Shown: positions 9,094 to 18,433 of the stretch, in pieces | How positions within the stretch are numbered: the first letter of the stretch is position 1 | Layout of the letters: each line of letters begins with the position of its first letter | NCBI GenBank assembly: GCA_030524785.1 | Contig: JAUNFZ010000002.1 | Coordinates: 29,992 to 79,347, forward strand | Direction of reading: 5' to 3' | Length of the DNA: 49,356 bases | DNA from: Eubacteriales bacterium | GTDB taxonomy: Bacteria > Bacillota > Clostridia > Lachnospirales > Lachnospiraceae | Made by a program: the position numbers and the translations under genes | Notes under the pieces: model-generated | Seen by the model: the letters and a program-made list of their open reading frames with translations, nothing else | The model's database searches: none | What the model was told of the DNA's origin: nothing

Positions 9094-10824
9094 ATGAAAA
9101 ATTTACTTGGCTGCATTGGAGAGTACAAAAAGGCCTCCATTCTGGCGCCTGTGTCCGTCACGCTGGAGGTGATTCTGGAAGTTCTCATACCGCTTTTAAT
9201 GGCAAGCCTGCTCGATCAGGGCATTACGCTGGGAAACATGGATATGATTCTGTTCTACGGCGTTCTCCTTGTGGCGGCCGCCATGGCCTCCCTTGCCTGC
9301 GGCGTCCTCTCGGGCAATTTTGCCGCAGTGGCAAGTTCCGGTTTTGCAAAAAATCTCCGAAAAAAAATGTTTTATAAGGTGCAGGATTTTTCCTTTACCA
9401 ACATTGACCGGTTTTCCGCCTCCAGTCTGGTGACGAGGCTGACGACGGACGTCACCAATGTACAAAACGCCTATCAGATGGTCATCCGCGTTGCTGTGCG
9501 GGCGCCGATCATGCTGATATCCGCTTTTATCATGGCCTGCAAAATCAATGCCCGGCTGGCTCTGATTTATTTGGCAATCATTCCGGTTCTGGGGCTGATT
9601 CTCGGCTTTATTATCAAAATTGCCCACCCGATCTTTATGCGGGTATTTAAAACCTACGATAAACTGAATAATGTTGTGCAGGAAAATGTACACGGCATCC
9701 GCGTGGTCAAATCCTTTGTGCGGGAAGATTTTGAAAACCAGAAATTTGACGAAATCTCCGGCAGCATCTATAAGGATTTCAACAAAGTAGAAAAAATTCT
9801 TGCGTTTAACTCTCCCGCCATGCAGTCCTGCGTGTACGCCTGTATGCTTCTGATCTCCTGGTTCGGCGCCCATATGATCGTTTCCGGCACGATGACCACC
9901 GGAGAGCTGACGTCCATGTTTACTTATACCATGCAGATTCTGATGAGCCTGATGATGCTCTCAATGATCTTTGTTATGGTAACGATGTCAAAAGCCTCTG
10001 TGGAGCGTATCAGCGAGGTGCTTGAGGAACAGCCGGACATTGCAGATGTCAGCAATCCCGTCATGGAGGTGCCAAACGGCAGCATTACCTTTGAGCACGT
10101 CTCCTTCAGTTATTCAAAGGACATGGAGCGTTTAAGCCTCAAAGATATACAGCTTGACATCAAAGCCGGGGAAACCGTGGGAATTATCGGCGGCACCGGC
10201 AGCGCCAAAAGTACCCTGGTGCAGCTGATTCCCCGTCTCTATGACGTAACGGAGGGCGTTCTGAAGGTGGGCGGCATCGACGTACGCCGGTACGATCTTG
10301 AAGTTCTTCGTGATGCGGTATCCATGGTACTGCAGAAAAATGTTCTGTTCTCCGGTACAATCAAAGAAAATCTGCGCTGGGGAAATGCCGGGGCTACCGA
10401 CGAAGAAATGATTCATGCCTGCCGCCTCTCCCAGGCCGACGATTTTATCAAAGCCTTCCCGGATGGGTATGACACATACATTGAACAGGGCGGCTCCAAC
10501 GTATCCGGCGGGCAGAAGCAGCGCATCTGCATTGCCAGGGCACTTTTAAAGAAGCCAAAAATATTGATTCTCGACGACAGCACCTCCGCAGTGGATACCC
10601 GCACGGATGCGCTGATTCAGAAGGCGTTTGCCCAGGAAATTCCTGACACGACGAAAATTATCATCGCCCAGCGTATTTCTTCCGTACAGAACGCCGATAA
10701 AATTATCGTCATGGACAACGGCAGAATCTCTGCAGTCGGCACCCATGACGAGCTGCTCTCCTCCAGCAGCATTTATCAGGAGGTTTACTATTCTCAGGTA
10801 AAGGGGGATTCCGACAATGAGTAG
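9094..10824 (+). CDS. Heterodimeric ABC exporter, subunit with degenerate ATP site
   Basis: This 576-residue half-transporter has an N-terminal six-helix exporter domain (about residues 1-310) and a C-terminal ATPase domain. Walker A reads GGTGSAKST, the signature VSGGQ is intact, and Walker B reads ILILDDSTSAVD, with Asp instead of catalytic Glu. This is the usual non-catalytic partner in heterodimeric exporters such as TM287/288 or BmrCD. The ATG at 9094 is preferred over one at 9082, which abuts the AAAGG site. It overlaps the partner gene by 8 bp. Confidence 0.92.
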   Translation: MKNLLGCIGEYKKASILAPVSVTLEVILEVLIPLLMASLLDQGITLGNMDMILFYGVLLVAAAMASLACGVLSGNFAAVASSGFAKNLRKKMFYKVQDFSFTNIDRFSASSLVTRLTTDVTNVQNAYQMVIRVAVRAPIMLISAFIMACKINARLALIYLAIIPVLGLILGFIIKIAHPIFMRVFKTYDKLNNVVQENVHGIRVVKSFVREDFENQKFDEISGSIYKDFNKVEKILAFNSPAMQSCVYACMLLISWFGAHMIVSGTMTTGELTSMFTYTMQILMSLMMLSMIFVMVTMSKASVERISEVLEEQPDIADVSNPVMEVPNGSITFEHVSFSYSKDMERLSLKDIQLDIKAGETVGIIGGTGSAKSTLVQLIPRLYDVTEGVLKVGGIDVRRYDLEVLRDAVSMVLQKNVLFSGTIKENLRWGNAGATDEEMIHACRLSQADDFIKAFPDGYDTYIEQGGSNVSGGQKQRICIARALLKKPKILILDDSTSAVDTRTDALIQKAFAQEIPDTTKIIIAQRISSVQNADKIIVMDNGRISAVGTHDELLSSSSIYQEVYYSQVKGDSDNE

Positions 10825-12745
10825 ACACGATGATCAAAAAGCTATGGCCCGCGGCCTCTCAAAAGAAGCCCGCCGGGAAATGTTCCAAAAGCAGAATCCG
10901 ATGATTCCCCTGAAGCGTCTTCTTGGGTATATCGGCAAAGATTATAAATTTCATATGATCCTGGTGCTCGTCTGTATTTTCATCAGCTCCATCACCGGAG
11001 TTATCGCGTCATTGTTTCTTCAGACGCTGATTGACGACTATGTGGTTCCGCTGACGCAGTCCGCAAGCCCGGATTTCGGCCCTCTGTTTCAGACGCTTTT
11101 GAAAATGGCGGCCATCTACCTGTCCGGCGTGCTCGCCACACTGCTTTATTCCCGGACGATGGTAACGATTGCCCAGGGCGTGCAGAAGAATATCCGTGAT
11201 GAGATGTTTTCCCATATGCAGACGCTGCCCATCAAATACTTCGACACTCACGCTTTCGGCGATATTATGAGCCACTATACAAACGATACCGACACGCTGC
11301 GCCAGATGCTGTCCCAGAGTCTTACTCAGATCATGTCCTCCGGCATCACCATTGTGTCTGTTGTAATTGCAATGCTGACCACCAGCCTGCACCTTTCGGC
11401 GGTAGTTGCCGTGTCTGTATTCTTTATGCTGAAGGTGACTGGAAAAATTGCCGGAAACAGCGGAAAATACTTTGTCAAACAGCAGGCTTCCTTGGGAAGA
11501 ACCAACGGCTATATAGAGGAAATGATCAACGGTCAGAAGGTGGTGAAGGTATTCAACTATGAGGAGCGTTCCAAAGAAGCCTTCGACAAATTAAACGAGG
11601 AGCTCTGCAGCAACGCCACCAACGCGCACCGCTATGCAAATATCCTGATGCCCGTGATGGGCAACCTGGGAAACCTGCAGTACGTGGTAATCGCCATTGT
11701 GGGCGGCGTTCTGGCCTTAAACGGCATCGGCGGCATCACTATCGGTATGATCGCCAGTTTCCTGCAGCTTAGCAAGTCCTTTACAAATCCGATCGGACAG
11801 ATTTCACAGCAGTTTAATTCCATCGTTATGGCTCTTGCCGGCGCGGGACGGATTTTTGATCTGATGGACGAAACGCCGGAGGCAGACGAAGGATACGTAA
11901 CACTGGTGCGGGCAAAATACGAAAACGGAGAACTCACCGAATGTCCGGAACGTACCGGCATGTGGGCATGGAAGCACCGCCACGGAGACGGCACTCTGAC
12001 TTACAAAAAGATGGAAGGCGACGTGCGCTTCTATGATGTGGATTTCGGATATAATCCGGACAAAATTGTGCTGCACAATATCTCACTCTACGCAAAACCA
12101 GGCCAGAAAATCGCCTTCGTGGGCGCCACCGGGGCCGGCAAGACAACCATCACCAACCTGATCAACCGATTTTACGATCTGGCCGACGGAAAAATCCGCT
12201 ACGACGATATCAACATCAACAAGATCAAAAAGCCGGACCTGCGCCGTTCCCTCGGTATGGTTCTGCAGGACACGAACCTGTTTTCCGGCACGATTATGGA
12301 AAATATCAGATACGGCAAACTGGATGCCACAGACGAGGAAGTCTATGCGGCGGCAAAAATTGCCAACGCCCACGACTTCATTGAAATGCTTCCTAATGGA
12401 TATCAGACAGAAATCTCCGGAAACGGGGCGGAACTGTCCCAGGGGCAGAGACAGCTGCTCTCGATTGCCCGGGCCGCTATCTCCGATCCGCCGGTCATGA
12501 TTCTCGACGAGGCGACTTCCAGTATTGATACGCGTACAGAATCCATCGTTCAGAAGGGCATGGACGCCCTGATGAAAGGGCGCACCGTTTTCGTGATCGC
12601 CCACCGGCTCTCTACTGTCCGCAATGCCGACGCCATTATGGTTCTGGAACAGGGCCGCATTATTGAACGCGGTACCCATGATGAGCTGATTGCACAGCGC
12701 GGAAAGTACTACCAGCTCTACACCGGAGCGTTTGAGCTGGAGTAA
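10817..12745 (+). CDS. Heterodimeric ABC exporter, catalytic subunit
   Basis: This 642-residue half-transporter has a soluble N-terminal extension of about 40 residues, six membrane helices and an ATPase domain with Walker A GATGAGKTT and canonical Walker B VMILDEATSSID. The signature is LSQGQ. A region of about 50 residues (VRAKYENGELTECPERTGMW onward) is inserted between the membrane and ATPase domains. With the preceding gene it makes one complete drug-type exporter with one consensus and one degenerate site. The substrate is not visible; linkage to marR suggests efflux of toxic compounds. Confidence 0.92.
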   Translation: MSRHDDQKAMARGLSKEARREMFQKQNPMIPLKRLLGYIGKDYKFHMILVLVCIFISSITGVIASLFLQTLIDDYVVPLTQSASPDFGPLFQTLLKMAAIYLSGVLATLLYSRTMVTIAQGVQKNIRDEMFSHMQTLPIKYFDTHAFGDIMSHYTNDTDTLRQMLSQSLTQIMSSGITIVSVVIAMLTTSLHLSAVVAVSVFFMLKVTGKIAGNSGKYFVKQQASLGRTNGYIEEMINGQKVVKVFNYEERSKEAFDKLNEELCSNATNAHRYANILMPVMGNLGNLQYVVIAIVGGVLALNGIGGITIGMIASFLQLSKSFTNPIGQISQQFNSIVMALAGAGRIFDLMDETPEADEGYVTLVRAKYENGELTECPERTGMWAWKHRHGDGTLTYKKMEGDVRFYDVDFGYNPDKIVLHNISLYAKPGQKIAFVGATGAGKTTITNLINRFYDLADGKIRYDDININKIKKPDLRRSLGMVLQDTNLFSGTIMENIRYGKLDATDEEVYAAAKIANAHDFIEMLPNGYQTEISGNGAELSQGQRQLLSIARAAISDPPVMILDEATSSIDTRTESIVQKGMDALMKGRTVFVIAHRLSTVRNADAIMVLEQGRIIERGTHDELIAQRGKYYQLYTGAFELE

Positions 12746-12759
12746 CTTCCCCGGATATC

Positions 12760-13875
12760 TTATTTTTCAAATGGGAACTTAAACTCTGTCAGGCCGTACT
12801 GATCCCTCATGGAAATGAGCTCCTTCTGTACGGCCTCCCCTACGGGAACGCCCTTGTCCTTGCGGAACATCCATACGTCGTGCTCTTTCTCGCCCGCCGT
12901 ATAGATGCGGTCCTCGCCCGGAGCCTTCTGAGAAGCGCGAAGCTGACGCAGGATTTCGCCCGCTGTCTTTTTGAAGCTCTCCGCTCCCACAAATGCCTCT
13001 GTATCAATGGCGATAAAGAAATGGCCCAGCGGATAGGGAATTTTGTTTCCGTTTTCATCCTTGCCGGAAAGCATTTTCAAAAAGCTTCCTGCCTGCAGCG
13101 CTGCCGATAAAATCTCTACCACCGTCGCATATCCATATCCTTTGTATCCTGCCAGTGTCTCACCGATACCGCCAAGGGGCGCAAGGGCCGCTTTCTGGCA
13201 GTTCAGATCCTCAAGAATCTGGACGCTGTCCGTCATGGCTGTGCCATCCCTGCCGATCACCATACCTGCGGGGGTATCCATCCCCATTCGCGCATAAAAT
13301 TCGATTTTTCCGCGCTGGGAAATTGAGGTGGCGCAGTCCAGCACAAAGGGAAATTCCTCGTCCGTGGGAATCCCAAAGGTAATCGGATTCGTGCCCAGCA
13401 TGTTCTCCACGCCGAAGGTAGGCGCGATGGAGGGCCGTGCATTTGTTCCGGTAATTCCAATCATGTTATTCTGCGTACACATAGTCGCGTAATATCCGGC
13501 AATTCCATAATGCGTGGAGTTGCGCACCGCAACCATGCCCATTCCATACTGCTTTGCCTTGTCGATGGCCATCTGCATGGCTTTTGTGCCGATCACCATA
13601 CCCATTCCATTGTGTCCGTCCACCACCGCTGTCGTCGGCGTTTCTTTGACCACTTCAAACTCTGTTACCGGATTTAAAATACCGTCGTTGATACGGTCGA
13701 TATAGATCGGTTTAAAACGGTTGCAGCCGTGGCTTTCAATTCCCCGCCGATCGCTCTCCAGCAGCACATCCGCACAGATGCGGGCATCCTCTGTGGGCAC
13801 GCCTACTTTTTCAAAGACGGCCACCATAAAATCTTCCATCAATTTCCAGTCTACAAACGGTCTTGTTTCCTGCAT
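12760..13875 (-). CDS. Ldh/MDH2-family NAD(P)-dependent dehydrogenase
   Basis: This 371-residue protein belongs to the malate/L-lactate dehydrogenase type 2 superfamily, whose members oxidise 2-hydroxyacids such as malate, L-sulfolactate or ureidoglycolate with NAD(P). Markers are SDRRGIESHGCNRF near residue 45 with the conserved SHG, RNSTHYGIAGYY with the catalytic-type His, and GTNPITFGIPT. The exact substrate cannot be assigned. Its 3' end faces that of the ABC exporter only 14 bp away, leaving no room for a separate terminator. Confidence 0.85.
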   Translation of the reverse strand: MQETRPFVDWKLMEDFMVAVFEKVGVPTEDARICADVLLESDRRGIESHGCNRFKPIYIDRINDGILNPVTEFEVVKETPTTAVVDGHNGMGMVIGTKAMQMAIDKAKQYGMGMVAVRNSTHYGIAGYYATMCTQNNMIGITGTNARPSIAPTFGVENMLGTNPITFGIPTDEEFPFVLDCATSISQRGKIEFYARMGMDTPAGMVIGRDGTAMTDSVQILEDLNCQKAALAPLGGIGETLAGYKGYGYATVVEILSAALQAGSFLKMLSGKDENGNKIPYPLGHFFIAIDTEAFVGAESFKKTAGEILRQLRASQKAPGEDRIYTAGEKEHDVWMFRKDKGVPVGEAVQKELISMRDQYGLTEFKFPFEK

Positions 13876-13896
13876 CTTTTTTTCCTCTCTCTCGTA

Positions 13897-14307
13897 TTAT
13901 TTTTCTGTTCTTTCTGCACCCTGGCTCCCGCGCCCGGCCGATGTTACGGCTTCTCTTTCCCGGCACAGTTCCTCATAAAGTGCAATGGAATCCCATTTCA
14001 TATTGTAGGGCGTTAAAATCGCTTTCAGTTCCACAACCGCCTGCTCCCGCTTCATCATCTGAAGCGCAAGCTTAAAAATTTCTTCCCCGGGCAGATGCAT
14101 CACCAGCATTTCCTCCGAAAACCCCGCGCCAAAGTACGGCGGGCTGTTTTCTTCGCCGGAAGCTATGCCTGTCAGAACGCCAAGAGGGCTGCGAAACCAG
14201 GCTGTTTTTACATGGCGTACGCGGCATCCCAGCAGGCGAAAAATCTGCTCGATCTTTTTTCCTTTTTCCGTTTCCTCCAGGTTGTAGCACAAAACAACTG
14301 CATCCAT
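13897..14307 (-). CDS. DUF3783-domain protein
   Basis: The 136-residue protein ends in a DUF3783-like region (MLVMHLPGEEIFKLALQMM, then LKAILTPYNMKWDSIALYEELCRE). The N-terminal half (MDAVVLCYNLEETEKGKKIEQIF) looks like a small alpha/beta domain. The function of the family is unknown. The ATG at 14307 lies 8 nt after AGGAG, which is better than the in-frame GTG at 14316. It has its own promoter. Confidence 0.75.
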   Translation of the reverse strand: MDAVVLCYNLEETEKGKKIEQIFRLLGCRVRHVKTAWFRSPLGVLTGIASGEENSPPYFGAGFSEEMLVMHLPGEEIFKLALQMMKREQAVVELKAILTPYNMKWDSIALYEELCREREAVTSAGRGSQGAERTEK

Positions 14308-14361
14308 GCGTTTCACTCCTTCTTACGGCAGCTCTGTATAAAAATGAGATCCGGTAATTTT

Positions 14362-14390
14362 ATTATAGCGGTACTTCCCGCTTGGCGCAA
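14362..14390 (-). promoter_or_regulatory. Sigma-A promoter for the DUF3783 gene
   Basis: On the minus strand TTGCGC (14385-14390) and a perfect TATAAT (14362-14367) are 17 nt apart, 54 bp upstream of the start. Confidence 0.6.
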
Positions 14391-14414
14391 CAGCTTTCTT
14401 CCTGCAATCTTTCT

Positions 14415-15218
14415 CTACAATCTTTTTGAATACTGCTTCTCTGCCGCCCCAATCGCTGCATACAGGCCCATGGCAATCACACAGAGAATCACAATGCTCA
14501 TCAGCACCCAATCCAGTTTAAAGACCTGGCTTCCGTAAATAATTAAATAGCCCAGTCCGCAGCGGGCGCCGATAAATTCACCGATCACCACGCCCACCAG
14601 ACAGAGTCCGATGTTTACTTTCATAATGCTGATCGTAGCCGGAACCGTACTGGGAAGGACAACCTTTGTGAGCACATGGCGCCGGCTTCCGCCCAGCGTA
14701 TAAATCAGCTTCATTTTATCCTGGCTCACTTCCCGAAACCCCGTATAGAGATTTAAAATCGTCCCGAAAATCGCTACGGACATCCCCGCCACAATAATTG
14801 TGCTGCGGTTCGCCCCCAGCCACACGATCAAAAGAGGCGCCAGCGCTGATTTCGGAAGGCTGTTCAGCACCACCAGATAGGGTTCCAGAATCTCTGAAAG
14901 CTTATCGCTGCACCACAAAAGGACAGCGCACAGAAGCCCTGTGACCACCACCAGCAAAAAGCTCGCCACCGTCTCAAAGAGCGTGGCCCCCATATGCCTG
15001 AAAATGCTCCCATCCTCCACCATGCCCATAAACGTGCCGGCAATCCTGCCGGGACTGCTGAAAATAAAGCCGTCGATCCATCCAAAACGGACTGCCGTCT
15101 CCCACAAAACAAGAAATCCAAAAAGAAGCAGTATCCGCATCATCTTTACAAAGCGCCGGTGCCTGCTTCTCTGTTTCAGATATTCCTGTTGTCTCCGGGA
15201 AATACCGGCGACCTGCAT
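14415..15218 (-). CDS. ABC transporter permease, SsuC/TauC type
   Basis: This 267-residue permease of the binding-protein-dependent superfamily has about six membrane helices and the ATPase-contact loop around AMFGTILNLYTGFREV. The pattern matches nitrate/sulfonate/taurine or hydroxymethylpyrimidine importers. The ATG at 15218 is used because AGGAGG stands 9 nt before it; an upstream in-frame ATG at 15239 precedes that site. The start is 4 nt after the ATPase stop. The substrate is unknown. Confidence 0.85.
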   Translation of the reverse strand: MQVAGISRRQQEYLKQRSRHRRFVKMMRILLLFGFLVLWETAVRFGWIDGFIFSSPGRIAGTFMGMVEDGSIFRHMGATLFETVASFLLVVVTGLLCAVLLWCSDKLSEILEPYLVVLNSLPKSALAPLLIVWLGANRSTIIVAGMSVAIFGTILNLYTGFREVSQDKMKLIYTLGGSRRHVLTKVVLPSTVPATISIMKVNIGLCLVGVVIGEFIGARCGLGYLIIYGSQVFKLDWVLMSIVILCVIAMGLYAAIGAAEKQYSKRL

Positions 15219-15222
15219 CTTG

Positions 15223-16002
15223 TTATCCCTCCTGCGCATACGTATTCAGCTCCTTCCATATCCGGTTAAAGTATTCTTTAAATTCAGGAGCGTTCCGCGA
15301 TTTCATCGGCGTCCGGTTTTCCATTTCCATATAAACTTCCACCGTCGCCACTACGCCGGCAGGCCGGTTGGAGAGCACAATAATTTTGTCCGCCATGCTC
15401 ACAGCTTCCCCAAGGTCATGCGTCACCAGAACCGCCGTCTTATGTTCTTTCTTTATAATGTGATAGATATCATCCGCCACAAACAGCCGCGTCTGATAAT
15501 CCAGGGCAGAAAACGGTTCGTCCAGAAGAAGAAGGGACGGCCGCAGCACCAGCGTGCGTATCAGAGCCGCCCTCTGGCGCATGCCCCCTGAAAGCTGGCT
15601 TGGCTTTACATGGCGAAATTCCCACAGGCCGTATTCCCTCATCATTTTCTCTGCAAATTTCAGATTTTCCTCCGTCATGCACCGCTGTATCTCCAGTCCC
15701 AGCGTAATATTTCCATAAATATTGCGCCATTCAAACAACTGATCCCTCTGGGGCATATATCCAATATGAAACTCCTCGTGCTGATCTACGGATCTTCCGT
15801 TTACCAGAATTTCTCCGGATTCCGGCCGGGTCAGATTGCAGATTAACGAAAGAAGCGTAGATTTTCCGCATCCGCTGGGGCCAACGATCACGACGAACTC
15901 GCCGTCCCGGGCCTGGAAAGATATATCAGAAAGCGCGGGCGTTTCGCCGGACGGCGTATGATAGGAATAACATACATTTTTACATTCTAATAAAGGCTGC
16001 AT
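15223..16002 (-). CDS. ABC transporter ATP-binding protein, SsuB/TauB type
   Basis: This 259-residue ATPase has Walker A GPSGCGKSTLL, signature LSGGMRQR, Walker B SLLLLDEPFSALD and the H-loop VTHDLGEA, all intact. It is the energy subunit for the permease encoded immediately downstream. No gene for the expected periplasmic-type binding protein is present beside the pair, so the substrate stays unknown. Confidence 0.9.
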   Translation of the reverse strand: MQPLLECKNVCYSYHTPSGETPALSDISFQARDGEFVVIVGPSGCGKSTLLSLICNLTRPESGEILVNGRSVDQHEEFHIGYMPQRDQLFEWRNIYGNITLGLEIQRCMTEENLKFAEKMMREYGLWEFRHVKPSQLSGGMRQRAALIRTLVLRPSLLLLDEPFSALDYQTRLFVADDIYHIIKKEHKTAVLVTHDLGEAVSMADKIIVLSNRPAGVVATVEVYMEMENRTPMKSRNAPEFKEYFNRIWKELNTYAQEG

Positions 16003-16055
16003 TTCATACCTCCCATATTGCTATATGTTAGTGTATGAAATCCAGCCCTTTTCGT

Positions 16056-17231
16056 TTACAGCCTTGCCACGCCCGTATCTCTTGCCGCCTGCGCCACAGC
16101 TTTTGCCACCGCTTTTCCCACACGCTCGTCAAAAGCTTTGGGGATAATGTAATCGGGCGACAGTTCTTCCTCCGTAATCAGCTCCGCCAGAGCCTTTGCC
16201 GCCGCAATCTTCATCGCGTCGTTGATATCTCTGGCACGCACGTCGAAGGTTCCCCTGAAAATTCCCGGGAACGCCAGCACATTGTTGATCTGGTTCGGAA
16301 AATCGCTTCTTCCTGTAGCTACGACCTTTGCTCCGCCTGCCTTCGCATCCTCCGGGAATATCTCCGGCGTCGGGTTTGCACAGGCAAAGATAATGGCGTC
16401 CTTCTCCATAGTCTTTACCATCTCCGTCGTTACCACGCCCGGCGCAGAAACGCCGATGAACACGTCTGCTCCCACCAGCATATCCGCCAGGGTTCCCTGA
16501 CGTTTTTCAAGATTAGTCACAGCCGCCATTTCATCCTTGACAGGATTCATTCCTCTTTCTCTGCCCGCATAGATAGCGCCGTTTCTGTCACACAGAGTGA
16601 TATTCTGATACCCTGCGCTGAGCAGAAGGCGACAGATGGAGATGGCTGCCGCTCCGGCCCCGTTGATGACAATTCTTACTTTCTCTTTGCTCTTGCCCAC
16701 CAGCTTCAGGGCATTATTCAAACCTGCCAGCGTAATCACTGCTGTGCCGTGCTGATCGTCATGGAAAATCGGGATATCACACTTTTCCTTCAGTTTTTTC
16801 TCAATCTCAAAACATCTGGGCGCCGAGATATCCTCCAGATTCACACCGCCGAAGGAACCGGAAATCATATAAATCGTATTTACAATCTCGTCCACATCCT
16901 TGCTCTTGATGCAGAGCGGAAATGCATCTACGTCCCCAAAAGCCTTAAACAGCACGCATTTTCCTTCCATCACCGGCATACCGGCCTCCGGGCCGATATC
17001 GCCAAGCCCCAGCACCGCCGTACCGTCCGTCACTACCAGGCACATATTATGACGCCTTGTCAGCTCATAGCTTTTCTCTACGTCTTTTTGAATCTCCAGA
17101 CAGGGCTGGGCCACTCCCGGCGTGTACGCCAGGGACAGATCGTCTTTTGTTTTTACCGGCACCCGGCTTACCACCTCAATTTTTCCCTGCCACTCGCCAT
17201 GAAGCCGCAGTGATTCTTCCGCGTAATTCAT
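16056..17231 (-). CDS. NAD(P)-dependent malic enzyme
   Basis: This 391-residue enzyme oxidatively decarboxylates malate to pyruvate. Motifs are SLAYTPGVAQPCLEI at the N-terminus, TDGTAVLGLGDIGPEAGMPVMEGK, the divalent-metal region FHDDQHGTAVI and a Rossmann stretch INGAGAAAISI. It is the short bacterial form without the phosphotransacetylase-like C-terminal domain. It lies 22 bp downstream of a D-2-hydroxyacid dehydrogenase gene, so the two probably share a transcript linking pyruvate, malate and lactate. Confidence 0.93.
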   Translation of the reverse strand: MNYAEESLRLHGEWQGKIEVVSRVPVKTKDDLSLAYTPGVAQPCLEIQKDVEKSYELTRRHNMCLVVTDGTAVLGLGDIGPEAGMPVMEGKCVLFKAFGDVDAFPLCIKSKDVDEIVNTIYMISGSFGGVNLEDISAPRCFEIEKKLKEKCDIPIFHDDQHGTAVITLAGLNNALKLVGKSKEKVRIVINGAGAAAISICRLLLSAGYQNITLCDRNGAIYAGRERGMNPVKDEMAAVTNLEKRQGTLADMLVGADVFIGVSAPGVVTTEMVKTMEKDAIIFACANPTPEIFPEDAKAGGAKVVATGRSDFPNQINNVLAFPGIFRGTFDVRARDINDAMKIAAAKALAELITEEELSPDYIIPKAFDERVGKAVAKAVAQAARDTGVARL

Positions 17232-17253
17232 AATACATCCTCCTCATCCGCTT

Positions 17254-18249
17254 TTACGCTTCTACTTCATTGCCATTTTTCTTTCCCTGCATAAAACTCA
17301 GGGCATTTTCCATGGTTGTTTTGCTGATCGCCTCCAGGGCTTCCTTCGCGAAAAATCCCTGATGGGAAGTCACCATAACATTCGGGAAGCTCAAAAGTCT
17401 TGCCACTGTGGAGTGCTCCAGAATCGCATCCGACAAATCCTCATAAACGCTTCCGTTTTCTTCCTCGTACACATCAAGTCCCACGGCAAAAAATTTTCCT
17501 TCCCGGATGCCCTTGATCAGATCATCCGTCTTAATCAGACCACCTCTGGAGGTATTTACCAGAATTACCCCCGTTTTCATCTTTTCAATCGTGTCAATGT
17601 TGATCATATGATGGGTTTCCTCTGTCAGAGGACAATGTAAGGAGATCAGGTCCGACTCCGCCAGCAGTGTGTCGAGATCCACATATTCTGCAAAATCCAG
17701 CGACGGATTTTTATAAACATCATACGCAATTACCCTCATTCCAAACCCGTGGCAGATACGCGCCATGGCCGCTCCGATCTTTCCGGTGCCTACGATACCG
17801 GCCGTTCGCCCGTGAAGAACTACGCCCATCAAACCGTTTAAGCTGAAATCATTTTCACGTACCCGCACATAAGATTTATGCGTATGGCGATTTGCCGTCA
17901 GCGCCAGCGCCATCGCATGCTCTGCCACAGCTTCCGGCGAGTATCCCGGCACGCGCATTACTGTGATATTCTTCTGTCTGGCTGTCTCAAGATCCACATT
18001 ATTGAATCCTGCACAGCGCATCAGAATCAGCCGCACTCCACATTCCGCCAGAATCTCCACCGTCGGTGCGCTCAGATCCATGTTGACAAACGCACACACT
18101 GCGTCGTATCCCTTCGCCAGCCTTGCAGTGTCCGGCGTCAGCAGCGTCTCCACATAATCCAGTTCGATCTCCTTATACTCTTTTTCTTTCCATGTTTCAT
18201 TGAAAAACTGCTTGTCATAGCTTTTCGTTCCAAAAAACAGTATTCTCAC
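17254..18249 (-). CDS. D-2-hydroxyacid dehydrogenase (D-lactate dehydrogenase-like)
   Basis: This 331-residue NAD-dependent enzyme has the Rossmann motif GIVGTGKIGAAMARI, the catalytic Arg in VNTSRGGL, Glu in the GLDVYEEE region and His in TSHQGFF. It is most similar in layout to LdhA-type fermentative D-lactate dehydrogenases that reduce pyruvate. Translation starts at GTG (18249), 5 nt after AAAGGAGGTA. D-lactate as product is inference. Confidence 0.88.
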   Translation of the reverse strand: MRILFFGTKSYDKQFFNETWKEKEYKEIELDYVETLLTPDTARLAKGYDAVCAFVNMDLSAPTVEILAECGVRLILMRCAGFNNVDLETARQKNITVMRVPGYSPEAVAEHAMALALTANRHTHKSYVRVRENDFSLNGLMGVVLHGRTAGIVGTGKIGAAMARICHGFGMRVIAYDVYKNPSLDFAEYVDLDTLLAESDLISLHCPLTEETHHMINIDTIEKMKTGVILVNTSRGGLIKTDDLIKGIREGKFFAVGLDVYEEENGSVYEDLSDAILEHSTVARLLSFPNVMVTSHQGFFAKEALEAISKTTMENALSFMQGKKNGNEVEA

Positions 18250-18299
18250 AAAATTACCTCCTTTATGATGGAATATTTCAAATAATCCTATTGTTCCCT

Positions 18300-18328
18300 A
18301 TTTTACCATAAACTATGTGTAATTGCCA
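18300..18328 (-). promoter_or_regulatory. Possible promoter for the D-2-hydroxyacid dehydrogenase
   Basis: On the minus strand a weak TGGCAA (18323-18328) and TAAAAT (18300-18305) are 17 nt apart. The rest of this 184 bp gap holds no gene, only a 7-bp inverted repeat (CCGGCAG/CTGCCGG) around 18400-18443. Confidence 0.35.
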
Positions 18329-18433
18329 GCAGTTTCAGCGCCCGAAGCACCTTGAAATGCCCTAAAATGCACGAAAAAAGCACACACCCAGCTCTCAATC
18401 CACCGGCAGCCGTTCAATCCGACCTGCGGCCGT

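Noticed and set aside
16035..17213. 392-codon open frame on the plus strand
   Set aside because: It is antisense to the malic enzyme gene, which has full family motifs.
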